From Thamnaconus septentrionalis (lineage: Eukaryota; Chordata; Actinopteri; Tetraodontiformes; Monacanthidae): a stretch of DNA of 64,000 nucleotides. The DNA lies in assembly GCA_009823395.1 (NCBI GenBank), contig CM020514.1, forward strand, positions 818,881 through 882,880, written 5' to 3'. The notes under the pieces are model-generated. The model saw nothing but the letters and a program-made list of their open reading frames with translations, was not told the origin of the DNA and ran no database searches. Shown here in pieces: positions 21,666-31,289 of this stretch. The translations under genes were made by a program, and so were the position numbers. Each line of letters begins with the position of its first letter. The first letter of the stretch is position 1.

Positions 21666-21839
21666 CACAGAATCTCCAGTTTACAGTCTGGACTCTGCAG
21701 AAAACCACTCAGCTCCTTCAATGATGAATCCTTCAGCTGATTCTCACCCAGGTCCAGGTATCTGAGGTGGGAGGGGTTGGACTTCAGAGCTGAGAGCAGC
21801 CAATCACAGCTGAGCTCTGACAACCTGCAGCTCTCCAAC
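21666..21839 (-). CDS. NLR copy 2 LRR exon
   Basis: 174 bp, phase 2 to 2: [52 protein letters not shown]. The acceptor reads TACTCAG|G. Open, with the hairpin-type donor context downstream. Confidence 0.8.
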
Positions 21840-22125
21840 CTGAGTAGAGAATAAATGATGGAGAGTTTATAATGATGGAGAGTTTTTCCACGGTGTCATC
21901 ACTCTGAAAATCAAAGTGAAATGCCGACTTCAGAATCTGACAAAACCAATCTGCAATCTGACCACTAGATGGCAGGATTTTACTCACTGTACCTTCAAAC
22001 CCAGTTTCATTCATTACTATCACAAACAAGTAACTGCAAATTGAATTTCCAACAGCAGTGAAGTGAAAATCACGACAACGATAACAAGAGTGATAGAAGT
22101 TGTAGAGTGAAGAGGGTGAACTGAC

Positions 22126-22299
22126 CTCAGAGTCTCCAGTTTACAGCCTGGACTCTGCAGAAAATCACTCAGCTCCTTCACTGATGAATCCTGCAGCTGG
22201 TTCTGACTCAGGTCCAGGTGTCTGAGGTGGGAGGGGTTGGACTTCAGAGCTGAGAGCAGCCAATCACAGCTGAGCTCTGACAAACTGCAGTTCCACAAC
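22126..22299 (-). CDS. NLR copy 2 LRR exon
   Basis: 174 bp, phase 2 to 2: [49 protein letters not shown]. The donor is followed by GTCAGTTCACCCTC, the non-hairpin class. Open. Confidence 0.8.
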
Positions 22300-22339
22300 C
22301 TGAATAAAGAAGAAATGATGGAGAGTGACATTCACAGTT

Positions 22340-22380
22340 GAGTGTGTGTGCGTATGTGCACGCGCATGTGTGTTTGTGTG

Positions 22381-22430
<50 letters not shown>
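22340..22430. repeat. (TG)n microsatellite, partly interrupted
   Basis: Interrupted GTGTGTGC/GCGCATG part followed by a pure GT run, inside the intron between two LRR exons of copy 2. Confidence 0.9.
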
Positions 22431-22432
<2 letters not shown>

Positions 22433-22545
22433 TTAAATCCAGTTTTACACATTTCTAATGGAATCAAAGTGAATTTGAACAAACTCCATTCAAAGTCATG
22501 ACAACAATAACTGCAGAAGTGGAAGAGTGAAGAGGGTGAACTGAC

Positions 22546-22719
22546 CCCAGAGTCTCCAGTTTACAGTCTGGACTCTGCAGAAAACCACTCAGCTCCTTCA
22601 CTGATGAACTCTGAAGGTGGTTCCAACTCAGGTCCAGCTCTCTGAGGTGGGAGCGGTTGGACTTCAGAGCTGAGAGCAGCCAATCACAGCTGAGCTCTGA
22701 CAAACTGCAGTTCCACAAC
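22546..22719 (-). CDS. NLR copy 2 LRR exon (first remaining)
   Basis: 174 bp, phase 2 to 2: [50 protein letters not shown]. The donor is the GTCAGTTCACCCTC class, with one change (CTGGG|GTCAGT). Open. Confidence 0.8.
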
Positions 22720-22974
22720 CTGAATAGAGAATAAATGATGGAGAGTTTATAATGATGGAGAGTTCTTCCAGGGTGTCGTCACTCTGAAAATCAAAGTGAA
22801 ATGTCGACTTCAGAATCTGACACTCAACAAAGGAGAGAGGGTGAGTGAATGAGCGCTGCAATCTGAAATCTGACCACTAGATGGCAGGATTTTACACACG
22901 GTGCCTTTCCACCCAATTGCATACATTTCAAACACAAACCAGTGACTGCAAATTGAATTTCCAACACCAGAATT

Positions 22975-23207
22975 CCTCACTCAGTCCCTAAGTGATGTAG
23001 AGCTCAGTGTAGATGCTGTTGAGGAGGGTTTGACTTCCTGCTTCTTCACCTTCAGTCACACGCTCACATCTCCTCTTCAGACTGTTCTTCTGCTGTTGTA
23101 GAAGCTCCAGCAGCTGCTGCTGCTGCTGTAGAAGCTCCTGCAGCTGCCGCTGCTGTTCCTGCTCCTGCAGCTGCTGCTCCTCACCACCAGGACTTCCCTC
23201 CGTCTTC
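22975..23207 (-). pseudogene. NLR copy 2 FISNA remnant, NACHT deleted
   Basis: The acceptor TCTCCACAG|G is as in copy 1. The reading frame gives an expanded glutamine/leucine coil (QQLQEQEQQRQLQELLQQ and more), then RRCERVTEGEEAGSQ and TLLNSIYTELYIT followed by a TAG at 22,988-22,990 where copy 1 has Glu. Right after GLSEE the homology ends at about 22,975 and intron-like sequence starts. The entire NACHT and winged-helix region is therefore missing, and the transcript could not make an NLR. Confidence 0.8.
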
Positions 23208-23942
23208 CTGTGGAGACACTTTGGCTTTGACTCATTGGATCAGTTGTTGGTGTCCATCACTTGTCAGCTGTTTTTCTGACACCATCATTAGTTGGATGGA
23301 ATCATTGTGTCCATCAACACTAACTGACAGCCTGCTGGCCTCCTAGTCGGCTCTTCACAAATCACTTCTTGTCTTTTGCTCTGTTTTCTAAATTCAATCC
23401 CTTCATGCAGCTTCACAATCAAAGAATTTGACCCACAAAGAATGGAGCGTAGCCGTTAATGACGCCGTCTTTTAGCCACCACGTTGCGCCCGCCATGGAT
23501 TTGTAGCTGTTTTATATGCTGGTCTTGTCACATCATCTAATATATTATTAGATGACATATTCATCTATCAAATGTACATTTTCTATCTGGTGTGGTTGAC
23601 ACCTGGTGGGCTCTGGTTGAGCAGTGGCTCTGTGGAACTGGCCCTTTGTTTCTCAGCAGACAGAGACAGTGGAGTCACATTGCACTGAACTTTGGATTGA
23701 AATTCATCTCAGTGGAGTTGAGCTGCACTTTATGACAGAGCATCAAACATTCCTGCCACTGCATAAAGTTCAGTCTCAGAAGGGCTTTGCTGCATTTCAA
23801 CATGATGAATTTGACCATGTCAAAGATTCTCTTCTCTTGACCACTGACCACAACATCTGACACCTTTTCACCTTCTGAGGAATTTATCACTGTCAAATCA
23901 AACTAGAATTAGACTGAGAAACAAGGACATTAGTGTTCTTAC
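23208..23942 (-). repeat. NLR copy 2 intron, inverted duplicate of 3.62-4.35 kb
   Basis: Near-identical reverse complement of the intron of copy 1, as described there. No exon inside. Confidence 0.7.
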
Positions 23943-24041
23943 TGTGTTCCAGAGGCTCCAGGTTCATTACTGAAGTTTATACCTCGACCCATGGACCAGT
24001 CACTCTTCAGAGACACCCCACTGGATCCTGGAGACTTCAGT
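23943..24041 (-). CDS. NLR copy 2, N-terminal repeat exon 2
   Basis: 99 bp, phase 2 to 2: LKSPGSSGVSLKSDWSMGRG, then INFSNEPGASGT; donor ACACA|GTAAG. Counterpart of 3,517-3,615 on the plus strand. Open. Confidence 0.65.
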
Positions 24042-24081
24042 CTCTGTGTCTTGGAAACAACTCTGCAAACACAACACAAAG

Positions 24082-24895
24082 GGGCAGATCCTCAAAGAAG
24101 GGCGCGCAGCGGTAAAATGCGGCGCGTTTTGCGGCGAAATTGCGGCTGCAGTCTGCGCCACAGATGCGGGTATCCACAAAGGTTTTGCGCTAATGATATG
24201 CAGGCGCAAACACGCCCACAAATGTGGCACCTGAAACAGGTGCGAATGTTGCGGTCTGGCAACCTGAGAGCAGTTTGCGCCAAAAGGTGTTCGTGAGTGC
24301 ATGAGTTTGACAGCGAAACTCTGCTGGGATAAACGCGCTCCTGTACGCGCCTGGCATTACGATGCCTCCTCCGTCTTACCAAGACTGCTGCCATATAAGC
24401 AAGACAATCACCAACACCTGACTACCATTGGTATTTTTCATAGCCTATCTAAAATATTGGCATATATACTGTAGTCTATGCCTATCTATGTATAAGATTT
24501 GGGGAGCCATATATATATTTCAGGCTTTTCAGAGAGGAAAGTTTCACTCAGAAGCCAGAAACACTTTGACAGACAGAAGTTGCGCCTGGTTTTGGCTGGC
24601 GGTGTTTCCGTCTGTCATACTGCGTGCGGACACGAGCGCAAACTCTTTCTGGATCTGCCGCTGTTTGAATGAGGCATATTTGCATAGAAGGGGGTGTGTC
24701 CTTTTGCGCGTAATGACTCATTTAAATACATTCAAATGAGTCTGGCGCAGCCCTGCCGCTACCTGCGACTCGGCGCATTTTCTGCCGTTTTTCACGTTTG
24801 CGTCCCCTCTGTGGATCGGAATGACCGTTTTTGGAGCTATTTACACAGATTTTCTGGCGCAAAAGCCGGACAATGGCTTTGTGCATCTGGCCCTC
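24082..24895. mobile_element. GC-rich DNA element (MITE-like) in an NLR intron
   Basis: Starts GGGGCAGATCCTCAAAG and ends, reverse-complemented, as GGGCCAGATGCACAAAGCC: imperfect terminal inverted repeats. The interior is full of GCGCA/TGCGCC motifs ('GCGGCGAAATTGCGGC', 'TTGCGCTAATGATATGC') quite unlike the flanks. A short relative with the end GGGCCAGATCCACAAAGG sits at 46,133-46,245. There is no transposase, and the target duplication is not clear. Confidence 0.55.
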
Positions 24896-24933
24896 AGTGT
24901 TCTTACTGTGTCTCAGGAGGTCCAGGTTCATTA

Positions 24934-25089
24934 TGTAATGTATTGAACTTGCGTTTACTTCCGATTCTTATTGTGCCCAAGCAGTTGCCGTAGGGCTACG
25001 TTCGCGCATGCGCAGTGCAAGAATAAAGACACGAGTTGTTGCTAATTACCCCGTCTACGAGCGTGCATCCAGTACAAAAATATATTACA
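24934..25089 (+). repeat. 5' LTR of the Ty3/gypsy element
   Basis: 156 bp, TGT...ACA ends, with an AATAAA at 25,022-25,027 and a CpG-rich 'CGCGCATGCGCAG' core upstream of it. Confidence 0.93.
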
Positions 25090-25103
25090 TGGTGTCAGAA
25101 GTC
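25090..25103 (+). promoter_or_regulatory. Primer-binding site
   Basis: TGGTGTCAGAAGTC directly follows the 5' LTR; TGG pairs with the CCA end of a tRNA. The priming tRNA was not identified. Confidence 0.6.
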
Positions 25104-25134
25104 TGAAAAAAAAAAAGAAAGAAAGAAAGGAAGA

Positions 25135-25413
25135 ATGACCATGCCACAGTTTGATCACCCGAAGATCGACTGGGACGCCTCGGATTTATATAAAGAATTC
25201 GAGAGGTTCCGAAGTCACACGTCGTTTGTCTTTGACGGCCCCCTCTCCGGCATAACGGCGAAGCAGCAAGACGGATGGCTAGGCACGTGGGTTGGAGAGC
25301 AAGGCAGAGAGGTCTACAAGACACTCGCCTGGGAGGATGGAGATAAGGAAGACCCGGTGAAGGTACTGGACAAGTTCGCCAATTACATTAGACCTCGAAG
25401 AACAAGAGGATAG
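25135..25413 (+). pseudogene. Ty3/gypsy gag, N-terminal part
   Basis: ATG-initiated frame (MTMPQFDHPKIDW, then DLYKEFERFRSHTSFVFDG) of 92 codons. This resembles the N-terminal part of fish gypsy Gag. The frame ends at TAG 25,411, while the following gag sequence (HRFKQRK, ESFDNFLKEL) continues in the next frame from about 25,398. A one-base difference near 25,395-25,400 therefore separates it from the rest. A programmed shift is conceivable, but no slippery site is evident. Confidence 0.75.
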
Positions 25414-28400
25414 CCAGGCACCGTTTCAAACAAAGGAAACAAGGGCCAACTGAAAGCTTTGATAACTTCCTAAAAGAATTAAGGCTAATTCTAATGGACT
25501 GCGAGTACACCGATCCCGACGACATGCTCGTTGACGCCATTATCGCGGGGGTGAGAGAGAAGCGAGTTCAGGAACGGCTGCTCGAAAGAGGCGAGAGCCT
25601 CACGTTAAACAAAGCGATAGAACTTCCTCAACAATTCGAAATATCCCAGAAGCAAATGAAAATCGTCAGAGACGAAGATTCTCAGATATCAGCAGTGACT
25701 GTTAAACCCAAACACTTCACACCAAGTAAGAAGATGCCCTTCAAAGGTAATTCTAATTACCGAAAGCAAGCATCAACCAACTCACCGAAGTCGTGCACCA
25801 AGTGTGGAAAAGACCCGCAGCACAAGTGGAATCAAGGCAAGTGCCCAGCAAAAGGCTCAGTCTGTTCGTACTGCCACAAACCAAACCACTGGGCAACTGT
25901 GTGCAATAAGCGTGCAGTCAGCACTGTCACCGTCGACCCAAAGCATGAACCTTCAGATGATGAAGAAATCTTGAGCATAAACACAATTCAACCCAGTGAC
26001 CCCAAAAGTGATAAATGGGTGGTAGAGTTAGAAATTCTAATGAAAAAAGTGCTATTCAGAATTGACACAGGCGCAAAGTGCAATACACTGACGCTCCACA
26101 GTTATCAGTTACTTGCTCACACAGGAGAGCTACAGCGCTCTGGAATAGTACTGCGCTCATACTCAAATCATCAGCTAAAGCCTGTAGCTGCTGTTAGCCT
26201 AGAAATAAGCTCATCAAAGAGCAAAACAAGTGCAATGTTTGAGATCTTGGACATTGCTGAAGAAAATGTGCTCAGTGGCACTACAGCTGAGGCATTGGGA
26301 TTGATTGCACGCCTTGACTTACTAAAGTGCAATGCAAAGAAGCACTGCGTACAAAACGCCACCAATGAAGAAACACAGTGTGTTCCCGTTGGACTTGATG
26401 AGTTCCCAGAACTAACACGCACCACTGGAACCTTGCCAGGAAAATATTCCATAAAGCTTGAACCAGGGTCAAAAGGTATAGTTCATCCTGTACGCAGGCA
26501 ACCAGCTGCTCTCAGAGAGAAAATAATCGAAAAATTAGCTGAAATGGAGCAAGATGGCTACATCACTAAAGTTGAAGAGCCTACTGAGTGGGTGAGTTCC
26601 ATGGTTGCAGCAGTGAGAAATGACAAAGTGAGGATCTGCATAGACCCTAGTGACCTGAACAAAGTCATCAAAAGAGAACACCATCCCATGCGCACTGCAG
26701 AAGAAGTGGTCTCAACGATTCCAGGCGCCAAAGTCTTTTCAGTCCTAGATGCAAAGTCAGGGTTTTTACAAATTGAGCTTGATGAGCCATCGTCTTTCCT
26801 CACAACCTTCAATACACCTCTTGGTCGGTTTAGATGGCTCAGGCTTCCCTTTGGCATAAAATGCGCTCCCGAAATCTTCCAACGTATAATGGATCAAATG
26901 CTTGAAGGCATTCCAGGAGCCATAAGCGTGATGGACGACATCCTTATAGCAGCTCCTACAGTTAAGGAACATGATTCAATCTTGCGCAAAGTTGTCGAGA
27001 GAGCTACAATCTACAACCTAAAGCTCAACTTCAACAAATGCCATGTTCGCCAGTCATCAGTGCCATACGTCGGACATCTGATAACAGCCGACGGCCTGAA
27101 ACCTGACCCAGCAAAGGTGGAAGCAATTCGTCGTATGCCAGCACCGGTGGATAAAGAAGGTATCAAGCGTTTTTTGGGCTTCATCACATACCTATCAAAA
27201 TTCATACCTAACCTCAGCGAAGTGGATGCACCGCTACGGCAGCTCCTAAAAAGGGATGTTGAGTTTTTGTGGCAACCTGCTCAACAAATAGCCTTTGAAA
27301 GATTGAAAGAGTTATGTTCACATCCCCCAGTGCTTAAATATTTCGACCCCGCAAAGCCTGTCGTGATATTTTGCGACGCAAGCAGCAGTGGACTAGGAGC
27401 AGTTCTACTGCAAGATGACCAGCCAATTGCCTTCTCCTCAAGGTCTCTTACAGACGCCGAAACAGGCTACGCGCAAATCGAAAAAGAGACACTTTCTATT
27501 GTTCACGCTTGCACAAAGTTCCACAATTACATATTTGGAACACACGTCACCGTATATAACGATCACAAGCCCCTCGAAGACATATTCAAGAAACCTCTGT
27601 TGTCTACGCCAATGCGAATACAGAGAATGCGTCTTCGTTTGCAATGGTATGACCTGACTGTGAGATACAGAAGAGAGAAAGACATGGAACTTCCTGACAC
27701 ACTCTCCAGAGCACAGCTTTCTGAGAAAACACCAGAAATGAATGGTTTGGAATGTATCTCAATGCTAAACTTTGTCTCTGTCAGTGACCAGAAGCACACA
27801 GAACTACAAGAGCTGACAAAAGAAGAGCTCAGCAGTCTCCAACAAGTCATCCAAAGTGGGTGGCCTGAACACAGACGTGATGTGCCCACTCCTGTGCAGC
27901 CATATTGGGACTCCAGAAGCCAGCTCGCATTGTTAGGTGGAATAATCTACAAAGGACTACGGATCGTAGTGCCCCCCACCATGCGTGAACCCATGTTGAG
28001 GCTCATACACCAGTCACACCTGGGGATAGTCAAGAGTAAACAGCGAGCACGCGAGGCCCTCTACTGGCCAGGGATGAGCGCACAAATTGAAGAAGTGGTA
28101 AGAAACTGCAGTCTGTGTGCAGACTTCCAGAACAAGCTGCCCAGTGAACCACTCAAACCGACAGAAACACCTGAGCTGCCCTTTGAAGAGGTAGCATCAG
28201 ATCTCTTTGAGTTTGAAGGGAAACAGTACATACTACTTGTAGACTTCTTCTCGAAGTTTATTGAAGTTGATGGATTGAGAGACACCCGCAGTCGCACAGT
28301 GATTGAGACATTAAAAGCACAGTTCAGCAGACACGGCATACCTGCAACTATACGATCTGACAACGGTCCACAGTACTCCTCAGAAGAGTTTAAAGACTTC

Positions 28401-29117
28401 TGCAAGAGCTACAGCATTGTTCACATCACATCTTCACCACATACACCACACTCAAACGGTGAAGCAGAGCGTGCAGTGCAAACCGTTAAGAGGCTCTGGC
28501 GCAAGGCATCAGACAAGCACCTCGCACTGCTAGACTATAGGACCACTCCCCTTGAGTCAGTAGGTCTCTCACCAGCTCAACTACTCATGGGAAGAAGGCC
28601 ACGAAACAAACTTCCTACAGCACGCGAGCTCCTCGCACCAGCAGCCTATGACTCACTAAAAGTCAAGCGTCTTTTAGATCAAACCAAAATTAATCAAAAG
28701 TACTATCATGACCGCAAGAAAGCAGGACAGCCTCGTGTTGTCCTCAAGCCAGGAGATGAGGTTCGGATGCAGCCTTTTCCTGGAAGCGACAGATGGACAC
28801 CGGCCGTTGTGGTCAGACAGCACAGTGCACCGCGATCTTACATTGTGGATAGTGGAAGCAAGCAGTACCGCCGCAACAGTCAACATCTTCGCACAAGCAC
28901 GCCAGCTGCCAACCACCCGCGCCACTGGATGCGTGACGAGCCGTGGATGGAGCCGCCAGAGCAAAGAGCTGAAAAAGAACAGCTGCCTTCCATTCCATCT
29001 GCGCAGCCTCACTCAACTCCCAGAGAACCTTTGAGCCATGCCCAAGCCCGGCCAGCTGAAGCCTACATCACGAGCCGAGGCAGAGTCGTCAGACCACCCG
29101 ATAGACTGAACTTATAA
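25398..29117 (+). CDS. Ty3/gypsy gag C-terminus and pol polyprotein
   Basis: One long open frame (ATG only at 25,494). Residues below are counted from that ATG. A zinc knuckle CSYCHKPNHWATVC lies at 124-137, the protease DTG at 191, RT motifs ICIDPSDLNK, FSVLDAKSGF, RLPFGI and VMDD at 479-482, RNase H FCDASSSGLG near 627. The integrase has H-H-C-C (HQSHLG..CSLCADF) and D,D,E (LLVDFFSK, RSDNGPQYSS, HSNGEAERAV) from about 840. It ends at 29,117. RT/IN residues are intact, so the pol may still be functional in trans. Confidence 0.9.
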   Translation, partial: KNKRIARHRFKQRKQGPTESFDNFLKELRLILMDCEYTDPDDMLVDAIIAGVREKRVQERLLERGESLTLNKAIELPQQFEISQKQMKIVRDEDSQISAVTVKPKHFTPSKKMPFKGNSNYRKQASTNSPKSCTKCGKDPQHKWNQGKCPAKGSVCSYCHKPNHWATVCNKRAVSTVTVDPKHEPSDDEEILSINTIQPSDPKSDKWVVELEILMKKVLFRIDTGAKCNTLTLHSYQLLAHTGELQRSGIVLRSYSNHQLKPVAAVSLEISSSKSKTSAMFEILDIAEENVLSGTTAEALGLIARLDLLKCNAKKHCVQNATNEETQCVPVGLDEFPELTRTTGTLPGKYSIKLEPGSKGIVHPVRRQPAALREKIIEKLAEMEQDGYITKVEEPTEWVSSMVAAVRNDKVRICIDPSDLNKVIKREHHPMRTAEEVVSTIPGAKVFSVLDAKSGFLQIELDEPSSFLTTFNTPLGRFRWLRLPFGIKCAPEIFQRIMDQMLEGIPGAISVMDDILIAAPTVKEHDSILRKVVERATIYNLKLNFNKCHVRQSSVPYVGHLITADGLKPDPAKVEAIRRMPAPVDKEGIKRFLGFITYLSKFIPNLSEVDAPLRQLLKRDVEFLWQPAQQIAFERLKELCSHPPVLKYFDPAKPVVIFCDASSSGLGAVLLQDDQPIAFSSRSLTDAETGYAQIEKETLSIVHACTKFHNYIFGTHVTVYNDHKPLEDIFKKPLLSTPMRIQRMRLRLQWYDLTVRYRREKDMELPDTLSRAQLSEKTPEMNGLECISMLNFVSVSDQKHTELQELTKEELSSLQQVIQSGWPEHRRDVPTPVQPYWDSRSQLALLGGIIYKGLRIVVPPTMREPMLRLIHQSHLGIVKSKQRAREALYWPGMSAQIEEVVRNCSLCADFQNKLPSEPLKPTETPELPFEEVASDLFEFEGKQYILLVDFFSKFIEVDGLRDTRSRTVIETLKAQFSRHGIPATIRSDNGPQYSSEEFKDFCKSYSIVHITSSPHTPHSNGEAERAVQTVKRLWRKASDKHLALLDYRTTPLESVGLSPAQLLMGRRPRNKLPTARELLAPAAYDSLKVKRLLDQTKINQKYYHDRKKAGQPRVVLKPGDEVRMQPFPGSDRWTPAVVVRQHSAPRSYIVDSGSKQYRRNSQHLRTSTPAANHPRHWMRDEPWMEPPEQRAEKEQLPSIPSAQPHSTPREPLSHAQARPAEAYITSRGRVVRPPDRLNL

Positions 29118-29227
29118 ATTAGTGAAGGGAACAGGTGTGGTAAAGACACCTGGGGAAGTGAAGTGCTGGCAACCTCTCCTTCCAAGTTAGTGACATTTTT
29201 TCAAATGTTTAAATGTTTTCTTTTTGT

Positions 29228-29239
29228 GAAGATGGGAGA
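29228..29239 (+). promoter_or_regulatory. Polypurine tract
   Basis: GAAGATGGGAGA immediately before the 3' LTR, the plus-strand primer of LTR retrotransposons. Confidence 0.7.
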
Positions 29240-29395
29240 TGTAATGTATTGAACTTGCGTTTACTTCCGATTCTTATTGTGCCCAAGCAGTTGCCGTAGG
29301 GCTACGTTCGCGCATGCGCAGTGCAAGAATAAAGACACGAGTTGTTGCTAATCACCCCGTCTACGAGCGTGCTTCCAGTACAAAAATATATTACA
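29240..29395 (+). repeat. 3' LTR of the Ty3/gypsy element
   Basis: 156 bp, two substitutions from the 5' LTR. Confidence 0.93.
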
Positions 29396-29661
29396 CATTA
29401 CTGAAGACTGGAGGTTGATGCTTCGAGTGGTGACTCTTCAGAGACACACAGCTGAACCCTGGAGACGCTGCTGCTCCGTCCTCCTCTTCCTCCACTCGAA
29501 CACTCATCTTGAGCTGGAGGTCAAACAGGAAGTGAGGCAGTGAGCTCAGAACACTCTGACTTCCACTTGGGAGCGAGAGAACAGGAAGAAATCAACCAGA
29601 CTGAAGTCACATTGTTGACTAGCGTCACACTAAATGAGTTATTCAGTAAGTCAGGACTCAC

Positions 29662-29696
29662 CTGCTGCTCCTCTCGCTGCTGCTGCTGCTCAACAT
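29662..29696 (-). CDS. NLR copy 2, 5' serine-repeat exon
   Basis: On the minus strand, ATG TTG AGC AGC ... ends at AGCAG|GTGAGT. It is the counterpart of the AGC/CAG exons of the other copies and possibly non-coding. Confidence 0.4.
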
Positions 29697-29699
29697 GGA

Positions 29700-30480
29700 G
29701 TCTGACTCAAAACCACTTTTACATTAGGCTTCTTTTCCTGTTTCTGCTGCTCACTGTGGCTCCTTCCATTAGGGAAGTCACATGATGCCTTCTGTGTGTG
29801 TGAGTCAGAGAGAGACAAAGTGCACAAACGTGTGTGTTCTTCTTGTCACGTATTATCTGGCAGTTTGCGCCCCATTGCAGGGAGCATTAGCGCCACCTAC
29901 AGTCTGTAACCTTGAAGAAAATCAAAAGTTGCTCCTATTAATTCTGTGTTGTGTAGAAAGTCAAAGCAATGCTTGGAGACTTCTTTCAGCTCCACTCTTC
30001 AGTAGATTTTCTCAATCAAAGGCGACGTGGAGCCTCTTCTCCTCCTGCCCACATCTTCCACACATTCAACTGCCCCACACTGTTCACACTTCCCATCCAC
30101 ATGCTGGACTCCTGTCTGGAGAGTCTGAGCCTCACTGTCAATCTTTAATTTCATTCATTCTGATTTCATTCTGATTTTTATTAGCATTATTATTATTTTG
30201 ACATAGTTTTTCTATTTGCTGGAAATGTCTTGTTGGCAGGGCAGAAAGATCAATTCCCCAGTATGATACAACTGATGGTTGCATTGTGGCTACAAACAAA
30301 ACCAAACAAGCAAAAACTTGTCAAACAGCGACCCTCAGTGGCAGAACTCGGAGCTGCGAGGACCGACACGTCAAAGGAACGTTTGAAGGTTCAAGGCCAC
30401 ATTTGAACACATTATGTTTCTTATTGACATATTATAGAGAAACCTGTCTAAAATATCTGGCTGGTTTTTTTCTCCATAAT
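29700..30480. other. No gene recognised; NLR 5' flank
   Basis: Upstream region of copy 2 on the minus strand. No core promoter could be assigned, and no repeat family recognised. Confidence 0.35.
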
Positions 30481-30489
30481 TTTTCTGTT

Positions 30490-31090
30490 TAATTTTTCGT
30501 GTTGCAGTCCTGAAAAGTCCATAGTAGAAAGTGGTTTCGACTTGAGGGCGCCCCCTGGCTGCTCTCTACAGAACTAAAGTTGCCATAACTTGTTGGCAGT
30601 CCATGATGACAGTGAGAAAAATGTGATTTCCTCTTTGAAGAGCTGCACCTGTTTCTCCCTGACGTGATGAGACTGGACACTTGTTGAGGGATGTGACACT
30701 TCCTGTCAGCTCCTGAGGACAATAAGGAAGCCGAGCCTCTAATGCCCCCTACTGGCTGCACTCTGGAAGAGCCCTCCCCCATCCTCAGGACCAAGTTATC
30801 CTCCCTCAACATGAACACATCACTTCCATCTGAGGAGAGAAGAAAAGACAGCAGAAGTCAGCACTGACAGTTCAGTCCTTGAACGCATCATCAGAGACAT
30901 TCACTGCTATTGAGTGGAGATGATGGATTCACTGCTGATGAGAAGCAGACTCTCCGTCACATATGGTCTCAATGTCAACACAGTGTGTTGGAGTGATACT
31001 GAAACGTGATGAAGATGAATTGATCAATAATTTCCTGCTGAAATGAGAGAGTCAACAGTTGGCTCAAGATGTGATGGTGAGTGAATGATA
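30490..31090 (-). pseudogene. Diverged NLR 3' end (terminal exon and preceding intron)
   Basis: 31,090-30,845 matches, diverged, the intron before the terminal exon in copies 2-4 ('GTCCTTGAACGCATCATC', 'GAAGCAGACTCTC', 'GAATTGATCAATAATT'). The acceptor TCTCCTCAG at about 30,838 is followed by A TGG AAG TGA, which in phase 2 ends W-K-stop like the other copies. It is probably the 3' end of a further, lost NLR copy upstream of copy 2. Part of its UTR is repeated inversely at 521-650. Confidence 0.6.
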
Positions 31091-31233
31091 GTGAGTCACT
31101 CTAAAGAAATATATCATCTACACTTGATGATTTCCTCAATGTGTCAGTGTGTCAGGACATTGACAGCAGTCTGTCACTGACGCTGCTCCTCTGCCTGGAG
31201 ATGGCGCTGTGCAGTGGATGATGTGGATTGTCT

Positions 31234-31285
31234 ATGATGGACTCCCCGGCTCTGCAGCCTCGGTACGGCTTCCTCACGTCGCCAG
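31234..31285 (+). CDS. Possible first coding exon, unidentified
   Basis: MMDSPALQPRYGFLTSP followed by a good donor (CCAG|GTAAAC), in a locally GC-rich stretch. There is no downstream partner exon that I can see, and the family is not recognised; it may be chance. Confidence 0.25.
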
Positions 31286-31289
31286 GTAA

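Larger units (their letters stand above)
24934..29395 (+). mobile_element. Ty3/gypsy LTR retrotransposon, nearly intact
   Basis: 4,462 bp from TGTAATG to ATTACA with 156-bp LTRs at both ends, a 5-bp target duplication CATTA (24,929-24,933 and 29,396-29,400), a primer-binding site, a polypurine tract, gag, and pol in the order protease, RT, RNase H, integrase. RNase H before integrase defines the Ty3/gypsy type; such proteins are often labelled K02A2.6-like in fish. The LTRs differ at only two sites (25,046/29,353 and 25,067/29,373), so insertion is recent. One frameshift interrupts gag. Confidence 0.93.
24907..29507 (-). pseudogene. NLR copy 2, N-terminal exon 1 split by a retrotransposon
   Basis: The coding exon runs 29,507 to 29,396 (ATG at 29,507; MSVRVEEEEDGAAASPGFSC, then VSLKSHHSK) and resumes at 24,933 to 24,907, ending ACACA|GTAAGA. 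A 4.46-kb Ty3/gypsy element lies between, flanked by the 5-bp duplication CATTA. The insert brings an in-frame stop a few bases in. The exon is the counterpart of 49,066-49,199 in copy 4. Confidence 0.8.
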
